From Thiobacillus sp. UBA2597 (lineage in GTDB: Bacteria; Pseudomonadota; Gammaproteobacteria; Burkholderiales; Thiobacillaceae), in NCBI GenBank assembly GCA_002339725.1, contig DDKN01000010.1:1-20924 (forward strand): 20,924 nucleotides of DNA, read 5' to 3'. The notes under the pieces were generated by a model. The model was not told the origin of the DNA, made no database searches, and saw only the letters and a list, made by a program, of their open reading frames with translations. This document shows positions 6,783 through 13,856 of this stretch, piece after piece (position 1 is the stretch's first letter; every line of letters starts with the position of its first letter). The position numbers were made by a program, and so were the translations under genes.

Positions 6783-8555
6783 ATGAACACCCCACCCGAA
6801 AAATTCGGCCTCTGCCTGTCCGGCGGCGGCTTTCGCGCCTCGCTGTTCCACATCGGCGTGCTGGCCGCCCTGGCCGAGCGCGAGCTGCTGCACCGGGTTT
6901 CGGTGCTCTCCACCGTGTCCGGCGGCTCGATCATCGGCGCCTATTACTACCTCAAGGTCAAGCGCCTGCTGGAGGGTCGCCGGCCCGGCTGCCCGACGCC
7001 GACGCCCGAGGTCTACCGCCAGATCGTGGCCGAGATCGAGCGCGACTTCCTGGCCGGGGTGCAGAAGAACATCCGCCTGCGCCTGTTCCTCAACCCGTTC
7101 AGGAACGCCCGCATGCTGCGCGAGGATTATTCGCGCAGCGATCATCTGGCCGAGCTGCTCAACCGGCATTTCTACGACGCGGCCGGCGGCGAGCCCGCCA
7201 TCGCCCTGCGCGACATTCACATCGCGCCGGGCGGCCAGAGCGTCGACGCCGAGGCCTACAACGCCGAGCATGCCTACAAGATTCCCATCCTGGTGATCAA
7301 CGCCACCTGCCTCAATACCGGGCACCCCTGGCATTTCACCGGCTCGCACGTGGGCGAGCCCGAACCGCTGCGCGGCTTTTGCCGCACGGTGGACACCAAT
7401 ACCCGGCTGCCGGCGCTGCGCTTCGACGGCCGCTATCACGATGAGCGCCATCTGCCGCCGCAACAGCAGCGCCGCCTGAACGACCGGCAGCAGCGCAAGC
7501 TCGACAGCCTGACCCTGGCCGACGCGGTGGCCGCCTCGGCCGCGGTGCCCGGCATATTTCCGCCGCTCGCCATCCACGATCTGTATCAAAACGGCGCGGG
7601 CCGCGACATCGTGGTGGAACTGGCGGACGGCGGCGTGTTCGACAATCAGGGCGTCGATGCCCTGTTCCAGCACGGCTGCAGCCATTTCATGGTGAGCGAT
7701 GCCTGCGGCCAGCTGGAGGATCAGCGCCTGCTGGGCACCCGGTTCTTCCAGGTGGCACAGCGCGCCAACGATGTGATGATGGACAAGATTCGCAGCGAAA
7801 CGCTGTACCGGCTGCATGCCGGCCAGGCCCTGCAGCACGCCGACTGCAATGCGGGCGATGCGGACATCCTGGCCCTGCGCCGGGAAAACGGCGTGTGCGG
7901 CTTCGCCCTGGTCCATCTGCGCCAGAGCTGCAGCGACAGCGTGGACTATCCCCGCCTGCCCGATCCGGTGCATCGGCCGGAGGGCACGGTCTACCGGCTG
8001 TCCGGCCTGCGCACCGACCTGGATGCCTTCAGCGATGCCGAGGCCTATGCCCTGATGTATCACGGCTACAACCTGACGCACGAACAGATCGGGGCCAGCC
8101 GTCTCGCCGGCCTGGGCCTGGCCGCCTGGCAGCGCCGGCCCGACTGGCGTTTTCTGGCGCTGCGCGCCTGCCTGCGCGACAACCGCCGTCTGACCTGGCT
8201 GCACACGCGCCTGAAAGTCGGTGCCCGTCAATTCTTCCGGCCCTTCCTGTTGACCCCCTGGCAGGCCGGCCTGCGCAGCCTGGTGTTGCTCGCGCCGCTG
8301 GCCGTGCTGCTCTGGCTCGCCGGGGCCCGCTATGGCGACAGCGTGCTGCTCGGCAACAGCGGCTTCCAGGCGGAACTCAAACGCCTGCCCCTGCTGCGCC
8401 AGCTGCGCATGAATGGCGGCGAGCAGCTGCTGCAGGGCATCGTCACCGTCGGCGCCATGCTGCTCGGCCTCGGCGTCGGTCTTTATCTTTGGTTGTTCAA
8501 CCCGCTCTTCCTCAAGGACGGGCGCATCGGCCCCGGAGAAGGTAAAGTGCGCTGA
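6783..8555 (+). CDS. Patatin-like phospholipase with C-terminal membrane segments
   Basis: 590 residues. The patatin-type catalytic dyad is clear: oxyanion-hole loop GGGFR (14-18), nucleophile motif TVSGGS with S46, and DGG at 282-284 (D282). Such enzymes hydrolyse acyl esters of phospholipids or lipid stores. Two hydrophobic stretches near the end (about 499-514 and 552-572) should anchor it in the inner membrane, with the catalytic part most likely in the cytoplasm. No signal peptide. It is larger than the common 300-residue bacterial patatins; the middle (about 285-495) I cannot assign. It lies 15 bases after the muramidase and 26 before the VIT transporter, so likely one operon. Confidence 0.85.
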   Translation: MNTPPEKFGLCLSGGGFRASLFHIGVLAALAERELLHRVSVLSTVSGGSIIGAYYYLKVKRLLEGRRPGCPTPTPEVYRQIVAEIERDFLAGVQKNIRLRLFLNPFRNARMLREDYSRSDHLAELLNRHFYDAAGGEPAIALRDIHIAPGGQSVDAEAYNAEHAYKIPILVINATCLNTGHPWHFTGSHVGEPEPLRGFCRTVDTNTRLPALRFDGRYHDERHLPPQQQRRLNDRQQRKLDSLTLADAVAASAAVPGIFPPLAIHDLYQNGAGRDIVVELADGGVFDNQGVDALFQHGCSHFMVSDACGQLEDQRLLGTRFFQVAQRANDVMMDKIRSETLYRLHAGQALQHADCNAGDADILALRRENGVCGFALVHLRQSCSDSVDYPRLPDPVHRPEGTVYRLSGLRTDLDAFSDAEAYALMYHGYNLTHEQIGASRLAGLGLAAWQRRPDWRFLALRACLRDNRRLTWLHTRLKVGARQFFRPFLLTPWQAGLRSLVLLAPLAVLLWLAGARYGDSVLLGNSGFQAELKRLPLLRQLRMNGGEQLLQGIVTVGAMLLGLGVGLYLWLFNPLFLKDGRIGPGEGKVR

Positions 8556-8581
8556 GCGCCACACCCGCCACGAAATTCGTC

Positions 8582-9613
8582 ATGCACGCCCTGGAATCCT
8601 GGAAAGAAGAAAAGCGCTCGGCCTGGCTCTACCGCATCGTGTCCGATGCCGAAGCCGGCACGCCGCGTCAGGTGTTGTTCCTCGAGTTGGCCCAGGCCGC
8701 CGACGAGCAGGCCAGGCTCTGGGCAGTGGAGCTGCGCAAGGCCGGCCGGCCGGTGCCCGCCGATTACCGTCCCGATCTGCGCACCCGCCTGGTGGCCTGG
8801 CTGATCGGCCGCATCGGGGTCGCCCCTCTACGCCGGGTGCTCGCTGCCATGAAGGTGCGCGGCATGAGCCTGTACAACGCCCCGCTGCCGCACGCCATTC
8901 CGACCCGGGCCGACCAGATCGACATCGGCCGACACCAGGCGCCGGGCAGTGGCGGCCTGCGCGCCGCGGTGTTCGGCGTCAACGATGGCCTGATCTCGAA
9001 CGCGAGCCTGATCCTCGGTGTCGCCGGCGCCAACGCCGAGCCGGACTTCATCGTGCTCTCCGGCGTGGCCGGCCTGCTGGCCGGGGCCTTGTCCATGGCC
9101 GCCGGCGAATATGTCTCGGTGCGCGCCCAGCGTGAGTTCTACGAATACCAGATCGCCCTGGAGCGGGAAGAGCTCGACCAGTACCCGCAGGAGGAGGCCG
9201 CGGAACTGGCCCTGATCTACGAGGCCAAGGGGGTCGCGCCGGAAGAGGCGAAACGGGTGGCCGATGCCCTGATCCGCAATCCGGACCAGGCGCTCGACAC
9301 CCTGGCGCGGGAAGAGCTGGGCCTCAACCCGGCCGAGCTCGGCTCGCCCTGGGTGGCGGCGAGCGCGTCATTCCTCGCCTTCTCGGCCGGCGCCCTGATC
9401 CCGCTCCTGCCTTATCTGTTGCTTTCGGTCCAGACCGCCTTTGCCGGCACCCTGATCGCCACCGGGGTCAGCCTGTTCGGGGTGGGCGCCACCATCAGTC
9501 TGTTCACCGGCAAGCGCGCACTGCATGGCGGCCTGCGCATGTTCGCCATCGGGGCGGCGGCCGGCACCCTCACCTGGCTGATCGGCCGGGGCATGGGCGT
9601 GGCGTTAGGCTGA
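8582..9613 (+). CDS. MbfA-like VIT-family iron/manganese transporter with N-terminal ferritin-like remnant
   Basis: 343 residues. Residues 127-340 are a VIT1/CCC1 domain: GVNDGLISNASLILGVAGA (132-150), GALSMAAGEYVSVRAQ (168-183), a Glu-rich cytoplasmic metal-binding arm (about 184-250), then three C-terminal membrane segments. Family members move Fe(II)/Mn(II) across membranes; bacterial MbfA exports iron. The first 120 residues resemble the ferritin-like half of MbfA (FLELAQAADEQARLW, 33-47) but lack most expected carboxylate/His ligands: Q43 stands where H is usual and the second-helix Glu region reads LAAMKVRG. So its diiron centre may be lost. No good Shine-Dalgarno is seen before ATG 8582; coupling to the gene before it is possible. 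Confidence 0.88.
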   Translation: MHALESWKEEKRSAWLYRIVSDAEAGTPRQVLFLELAQAADEQARLWAVELRKAGRPVPADYRPDLRTRLVAWLIGRIGVAPLRRVLAAMKVRGMSLYNAPLPHAIPTRADQIDIGRHQAPGSGGLRAAVFGVNDGLISNASLILGVAGANAEPDFIVLSGVAGLLAGALSMAAGEYVSVRAQREFYEYQIALEREELDQYPQEEAAELALIYEAKGVAPEEAKRVADALIRNPDQALDTLAREELGLNPAELGSPWVAASASFLAFSAGALIPLLPYLLLSVQTAFAGTLIATGVSLFGVGATISLFTGKRALHGGLRMFAIGAAAGTLTWLIGRGMGVALG

Positions 9614-9660
9614 ACGGCGCTGAGCGAGGCGGCGTCGCTCTCCCCGCACGCGCGGGGGGC

Positions 9661-9688
9661 GTCAGGCGAGAGCTGGATCGCGCCTGAC
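9661..9688. terminator. Possible weak hairpin at the end of the muramidase-patatin-VIT group
   Basis: GTCAGGCG (9661-9668) and CGCCTGAC (9681-9688) are perfect inverted arms of 8 bases with a 12-base loop. No T run follows, so if it stops transcription it does so poorly or with Rho. The GC-rich palindrome just before it (9642-9656) may add to the effect. Confidence 0.35.
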
Positions 9689-9709
9689 AAGCGGCCCTGC
9701 GCGATGGGT

Positions 9710-9715
9710 TAGAAT
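9710..9715 (+). promoter_or_regulatory. Putative -10 element of metF
   Basis: TAGAAT, one base off TATAAT, 28 bases before the metF ATG. No good -35 is seen: a TGACAA lies 19 bases upstream, which is too far to be convincing. The same TA(G/A)AAT element occurs at about the same distance before three other genes in the window. A start near 9722 leaves a leader of only about 22 bases. Confidence 0.5.
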
Positions 9716-9743
9716 CGCGGCTCAATATGAAAAAGCCCGCGAC

Positions 9744-10574
9744 ATGAGCGAACGCACCTTCAGCATCGAATTCTTTCCGCCCAAGACCGACGAGGGGGTG
9801 ATCAAGCTGCGCGAGACGCGCAAGCAATTGGCCCAGCTCAAGCCCAAATTCTTCTCGGTCACCTTCGGCGCCGGCGGCTCCACGCGCGACCGTACCCTGG
9901 AGACCGTGCTCGAGATTCAGGGCGAGGGGCTGTCGGCGGCGCCGCACCTGTCCTGCATCGGTTCGACCCGGGCCAATATCCGCGAGATCCTGGAGGTTTA
10001 TAAAGCGCATGGCATCCGCCACATCGTCGCCCTGCGCGGCGACCTGCCTTCGGGCGTGGCCGACCCGGGCGAGTTCCGCTATGCCAACGAGCTGGTGCAA
10101 TTCATCCGCCAGGAGACCGGCGACTGGTTCGAGATCGAGGTGGCGGCCTATCCCGAGATGCATCCGCAGGCGCGCAACTATGCCGACGATCTGGCCAACT
10201 TCAAGCGCAAGGTGGAGGCCGGCGCGAATGCCGCGATCACCCAATACTTCTTCAATGCCGACGCCTATTTTAATTTCGTCGACGATTGCGCGGCCCTGGG
10301 CGTCACCCTCCCGATCGTGCCCGGCATCATGCCCATCTCCAATTACGCCCAGCTGGCACGCTTCTCGGCCATGTGCGGGGCGGAAATCCCGCGCTGGCTG
10401 GGCAAGAAGCTCGAGAGCTATTACGACGACACCGCCTCGATCAAGGCCTTCGGCCTGGATTTCGTCACCGACATGTGCGACCGCCTGCTGACCGGCGGCG
10501 CCCCGGGGCTGCACTTCTACACCCTGAACCAGGCCGCCCTGACCAGCGCCATCTGGCAACGCCTGGGGCTGTAA
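9744..10574 (+). CDS. metF: Methylenetetrahydrofolate reductase
   Basis: 276 residues of the FAD-dependent TIM-barrel family that makes 5-methyl-THF for methionine synthesis. Diagnostic parts: SIEFFPPKT at 7-15 (catalytic Glu at 9), FFSVTFGAGGSTRD (36-49), HLSCIGS (72-78), ALRGDLP (95-101), and GIMPISNYAQLARF in the second half. Length fits the bacterial type, which lacks the regulatory domain of animal enzymes. There is no Shine-Dalgarno; instead a six-codon frame (ATG 9727, M-K-K-P-A-T) ends in a TGA that overlaps the metF ATG, so initiation may be coupled. A terminator follows at once. In many relatives it neighbours ahcY; here ahcY lies about 10 kb away in the opposite direction. Confidence 0.97.
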   Translation: MSERTFSIEFFPPKTDEGVIKLRETRKQLAQLKPKFFSVTFGAGGSTRDRTLETVLEIQGEGLSAAPHLSCIGSTRANIREILEVYKAHGIRHIVALRGDLPSGVADPGEFRYANELVQFIRQETGDWFEIEVAAYPEMHPQARNYADDLANFKRKVEAGANAAITQYFFNADAYFNFVDDCAALGVTLPIVPGIMPISNYAQLARFSAMCGAEIPRWLGKKLESYYDDTASIKAFGLDFVTDMCDRLLTGGAPGLHFYTLNQAALTSAIWQRLGL

Positions 10575-10624
10575 AAAAAGAAAGCCGGGCTGGCCCGGCT
10601 CAATTCCTCTGGAGGCGTTTTTTT
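10573..10624 (+). terminator. Rho-independent terminator after metF
   Basis: A strong stem AGCCGGGC/GCCCGGCT (10583-10590 with 10593-10600), then a small CCTC/GAGG stem (10606-10615), then seven T (10618-10624). The seven A at 10573-10579 could pair with the T run and make it work in both directions. Confidence 0.8.
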
Positions 10625-10801
10625 GGTATCGCTCCCTGACCACCCTATATCCGACAAGACGACGGGGTCACTGAGGTCGATACTAACTGTCTGATCTTCC
10701 GATAAAAATCGGCCAAAGGTTATAGGCGTCTATAACTTTTGGCTGAGGCAAACTACTTAGATCGCAGCCGCCTGTCCCCTCCCCCCGCACGCGCGCCGCT
10801 A
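10625..10801. repeat. AT-rich gap with two adjacent hairpins
   Basis: About 180 bases without a gene, clearly richer in A+T than the rest. It contains CCGAT-AAAA-ATCGG (10699-10712) and, sharing its last two bases, a 14-bp inverted repeat (10712-10725 with 10730-10743) around a 4-base loop GCGT, with one G-T pair. Read on the minus strand the large hairpin is followed by CGATTTTTA, which resembles a terminator, but no minus-strand gene ends here. Could be an operator, a small RNA end, or a recombination-site remnant. I cannot decide. Confidence 0.6.
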
Positions 10802-10807
10802 TAGAAT
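10802..10807 (+). promoter_or_regulatory. Putative -10 element of the cNMP/CBS/DUF294 gene
   Basis: TAGAAT within CTATAGAATCGGC, 23 bases before the ATG at 10831. No recognisable -35; the stretch upstream is C-rich. Confidence 0.45.
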
Positions 10808-10830
10808 CGGCCCATCGCCGGGAGATCGCC

Positions 10831-12717
10831 ATGCCTGCTGACAACGCCCTCATCGCCGCCACCGCCGAGCATCTGCGCCGTTTCGCCCCGTTCGACCGGA
10901 TGGCGGCCGAGCACCTGAGCTGGCTGGCCGAGCGCCTGCGCCTGGGCTATTACGCCAAGGACGAAACCGTGCTGGCGCCCGAACAGGGCGAGGTGCGAAC
11001 CTTTTACATCATCAAGCAGGGCGTCATCCGGGGCGAGCGCGAGGGCCAGGGCGCCTGGCTGGAGCTGCACGAAGGCGAGTGCTTCCCGATCGGCGCCCTG
11101 CTCTCGCGCCGGCCGGCGATCAGCCATTTCCGGGCGCAAACCGATGTCTTCTGCTACGAGCTCGATGCCCGCGATTTTCATGCCCTGCTCGAGCTGTCGC
11201 CGCCCTTCCACGCCTTCTGCACCCTGCGCCTGGCCGACCTTCTGGCCCAATCCCAGCGCCGTACCCAGGCACGCTATCTCTCGGCGGCGACCGAGCAGCA
11301 ATCGCTCGAGAGCACCCTGGGCAGCCTGGTGCGGCGCCCGCCAGTGACCTGCCGGCCCGACACGCCCTTGCGCGAGAGCCTCGAAATCATGCGCGCGCAG
11401 GGCATCGGCTCCATCGTGGTGGTCAGCCCGGACGGCACGCCCGAAGGCATTTTCACCGTGCGCGACCTGATCGGCCGGGTGATCCTGCCCGCCACCCCGC
11501 TCGAGACCCCCATGCGGGAGGTGATGAGTCCCCAGCCCGTGGCCCTGGCCTCGACCGCCCACGCCTTCGAGGCGGCGCTGGCCATGGCCCGCCACGGCTT
11601 TCGCCATGTCCTGGTGGCGGATCAGGGCCGTCTGGTCGGCGTGGTGTCGGAAAAGGATCTGTTCTCGCTGCAGCGCATCGGCGTCACCCAGATCTCCTCG
11701 GCCATCCGGGCCGCCAACGAACTGGGCCAGCTGCAACAGGCGGCCGCAGACATCCGCCAGCTCGGCCACAACATGATGGCCCAGGGCGTGGGCGCCGAGC
11801 AGCTCACCCTGCTGTTGTCCACCCTGAACGACCTGCTGACCCAGCGCGTGATCGAACTGGAATGCGCCGAGGCCGAGCTCTGCCGGGAACGCTTCTGCTG
11901 GCTCGCCTTCGGATCGGAAGGCCGGCTGGAACAGACCCTGGCGACCGACCAGGACAACGGCATCATCTTCAGCCTCGCGCCCGGCGAGAGCGCCGATGCC
12001 GTGCGGGCCAGGCTGGTGCCGCTGGCGGAACGCATCAACCGGGCGCTCGACGCCTGCGGCTTTCCCCTGTGCCGCGGCCAGATCATGGCGATGAATCCCA
12101 AGTGGTGTCTCGCCCTGGAGGAATGGAAGGCCCTGTTCGCCCGCTGGATCGATGCCGGCGACCCGGAATCCTTGCTCAACGCCAGCATCTTTTTCGATTT
12201 CCGCCCGCTCCACGGCCAGGCTGCGCTGGCCGAACAATTGCGCCAATGGCTCTCGACCAAGGCGGCGGCCAATCCGCGTTTTTTGCACCAGATGGTGACC
12301 AATGCCCTGCGCAACCGCCCGCCGCTGGGGCTGGTGCGCGACTTCGTCACCGATTCGGGCGGCGCCCACGCCGACACCCTCGATCTCAAGCTCAACGGCG
12401 CCACCCCCTTCGTCGATGCCGCCCGGGTGTTCGCCCTGGCCACCGGCGCGAATGCGACCGGCACCGCCCAACGCCTGCGCCAGGCCGGGCCCAAACTGAA
12501 TATTCCGCCGGCCGAGATCGAGGCCTGGGTCTCCGCCTTCTTCTTCATCCAGCTCTTGCGCCTGCGGCGCCAGCATGAGGAGAGCGAGGCGGGCCAGCCC
12601 CTGGACAACCGCATCAACCCCGACCGCTTGAACGATCTGGACCGCCGCATTCTGAAAGAGGCCTTCCGTCAGGCCCGCAAGATCCAGGCCCGGCTGGCGC
12701 TGGACTATCAGGCATGA
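10831..12717 (+). CDS. cNMP-binding / tandem CBS / DUF294 nucleotidyltransferase signalling protein
   Basis: 628 residues in four parts: a cyclic-nucleotide-binding-like beta-barrel (about 20-135); two CBS modules (about 165-220 and 230-285); a DUF294 nucleotidyltransferase-like domain with GSEGRLEQTLATDQDN (361-376; D373 and D375 as likely metal ligands), akin to GlnD and aminoglycoside transferases; and a DUF294_C helical domain to the end. Such proteins probably sense a nucleotide and modify a partner by nucleotidylation, but no substrate is established as far as I know. GGGAG lies 7 bases before the ATG. The exonuclease gene overlaps its stop (ATGA), and the DUF4212/symporter pair follows, an arrangement seen with VC_2705-type acetate or organic-acid symporters. 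A role in controlling that transporter is inference. Confidence 0.9.
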   Translation: MPADNALIAATAEHLRRFAPFDRMAAEHLSWLAERLRLGYYAKDETVLAPEQGEVRTFYIIKQGVIRGEREGQGAWLELHEGECFPIGALLSRRPAISHFRAQTDVFCYELDARDFHALLELSPPFHAFCTLRLADLLAQSQRRTQARYLSAATEQQSLESTLGSLVRRPPVTCRPDTPLRESLEIMRAQGIGSIVVVSPDGTPEGIFTVRDLIGRVILPATPLETPMREVMSPQPVALASTAHAFEAALAMARHGFRHVLVADQGRLVGVVSEKDLFSLQRIGVTQISSAIRAANELGQLQQAAADIRQLGHNMMAQGVGAEQLTLLLSTLNDLLTQRVIELECAEAELCRERFCWLAFGSEGRLEQTLATDQDNGIIFSLAPGESADAVRARLVPLAERINRALDACGFPLCRGQIMAMNPKWCLALEEWKALFARWIDAGDPESLLNASIFFDFRPLHGQAALAEQLRQWLSTKAAANPRFLHQMVTNALRNRPPLGLVRDFVTDSGGAHADTLDLKLNGATPFVDAARVFALATGANATGTAQRLRQAGPKLNIPPAEIEAWVSAFFFIQLLRLRRQHEESEAGQPLDNRINPDRLNDLDRRILKEAFRQARKIQARLALDYQA

Positions 12718-13424
12718 AACTGCCGCGCTGGTTGACCGGTCGCGGCCATCGGCCGGCGCTGCCGCCCGACCAGGCGGCCCGCCTCGCCGCCTGGCAGGGG
12801 CAGCCGGCTGCCGACCTGACCCTGCCGTTCGAGCAGGCGCGCTATGTCGTGGTGGACGTGGAGAGCACCGGCCTCGACATGCGGCGCGACCGGCTGATCG
12901 CCATCGGCGCCGTGGCGGTCGCGCACGGCCGCATCCGGCTGGCCGACAGTTTCGAGATCGTGCTGCGCCAGGAAGCGATCAGCGACAAGGACAACATCCT
13001 GATCCATGGCATCGGCGGCGAGCGGCAGCGGGAAGGCATCGAGCCGGCCGAGGCCCTGCTGCGCTTTCTGGAATATCTCGGCAACTCGCCCCTGGTGGCG
13101 TTCCACGTCGCGTTCGACGCGATCATGATCCGCCGCGCCTGCCAGCAATATCTCGGCCTGGACTGGCGCCATCCCTGGCTCGACCTGGCCTATGTCATGC
13201 CCGCCCTGCTGCCGCAGTATGCGCGCAAGTACCGGGCGCTCGACCACTGGGTCGGCCACTTCGGCATCGGCAACTATGCCCGCCACAACGCCCTGGCCGA
13301 TGCCCTGGCCACGGCTCAGCTGCTGCTCACCGCCCTGCCGCTCGCGCGCCGTCAGGGGCAAAACCATTATCGGGCGCTGCAGGAGTTGGAGCGGGCCCAG
13401 CATTGGCTCGACCGGAATGGCTGA
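12714..13424 (+). CDS. DEDDh 3'-5' exonuclease (DnaQ/epsilon-like)
   Basis: 236 residues. Exo I is VVVDVESTGLD (45-55; D48, E50), Exo II HVAFD (131-135; D135), Exo III YARHNALADALAT (188-200; H191, D196). So all four acidic residues and the histidine of the DEDDh class are present. It is an RNase T/DnaQ-like nuclease, without the extra parts of a replicative epsilon subunit, and with about 40 leading residues of basic, proline-rich sequence. It starts inside the last codons of the DUF294 gene (ATGA at 12714-12717), so the two are made together. What it cuts is unknown; its constant company with a nucleotidyltransferase and symporter suggests turnover of a signal or tagged RNA, which is only a guess. 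Confidence 0.9.
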   Translation: MKLPRWLTGRGHRPALPPDQAARLAAWQGQPAADLTLPFEQARYVVVDVESTGLDMRRDRLIAIGAVAVAHGRIRLADSFEIVLRQEAISDKDNILIHGIGGERQREGIEPAEALLRFLEYLGNSPLVAFHVAFDAIMIRRACQQYLGLDWRHPWLDLAYVMPALLPQYARKYRALDHWVGHFGIGNYARHNALADALATAQLLLTALPLARRQGQNHYRALQELERAQHWLDRNG

Positions 13425-13454
13425 GCCGTTGCGCATCGTGAAGCGAAAAGGGGC

Positions 13455-13482
13455 TTGTCCCCAACCCTGGTAGGCATATACT
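13455..13482 (+). promoter_or_regulatory. Putative sigma-70 promoter of the symporter pair
   Basis: TTGTCC (13455-13460), 16-base spacer, TATACT (13477-13482). The start would be near 13489, giving a leader of about 100 bases. The -35 overlaps a small GGGG/CCCC hairpin (13450-13462). Confidence 0.5.
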
Positions 13483-13591
13483 GTGCCCGGCCTGCGCCGC
13501 TGTCGCGCCGGTCAAGGGGAGGCAAGTCAAGGCGCACATTCAGATGCGTCGTCCAGGACAGTCGTCAAAACCGCCAATCGAGGAGAGCGTT

Positions 13592-13855
13592 ATGCAACTG
13601 ACGGAGAAACACCGTGAGTACTGGCGCAGAAACCTGAAGCTGACCGGGATTCTGCTCGCCATCTGGTTCGTCGTGACCTTCGTGGTGATCTGGTTCGCCC
13701 GCGATCTCAACCAGATCGTCATCGCGGGCTTTCCCTTCGCCTTCTACATGGGTGCCCAAGGGGCCCTGATCATCTACGTCCTGATCATCTGGTACTACGC
13801 CCGGCGCATGAACGAGCTGGACCAGGAATACGGCGTGCACGAGGAAGGGGAATGA
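13592..13855 (+). CDS. Small subunit of sodium:solute symporter (DUF4212)
   Basis: 87 residues with two membrane helices (about 17-37 and 48-70), charged N-terminus (LTEKHREYWRRNLKL) and acidic tail. This is the DUF4212 type, found next to VC_2705-family symporters in many proteobacteria and thought to be a partner subunit. ATG 13592 follows AGGAG at a good distance; an earlier ATG at 13544 would add 16 unlike residues. The symporter begins just one base after its stop, so the two are translated together. Confidence 0.92.
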   Translation: MQLTEKHREYWRRNLKLTGILLAIWFVVTFVVIWFARDLNQIVIAGFPFAFYMGAQGALIIYVLIIWYYARRMNELDQEYGVHEEGE

Positions 13856-13856
13856 C

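Noticed and set aside
5940..8555. Type VI secretion effector-immunity locus
   Set aside because: No VgrG, PAAR, Hcp, adaptor or immunity-like gene is seen; the idea is kept only as a weak possibility in the findings.
5805..8564. A 919-codon open frame on the minus strand
   Set aside because: It is a reverse-strand shadow of the muramidase and patatin genes, which carry clear motifs; its residues are low in hydrophobics and rich in A, G, Q and H, as GC-rich shadows are.
9642..10795. A 13-base GC-rich direct repeat (9642-9654 and 10783-10795)
   Set aside because: Simple CG-rich word, likely by chance in such DNA, at different distances from the promoters.
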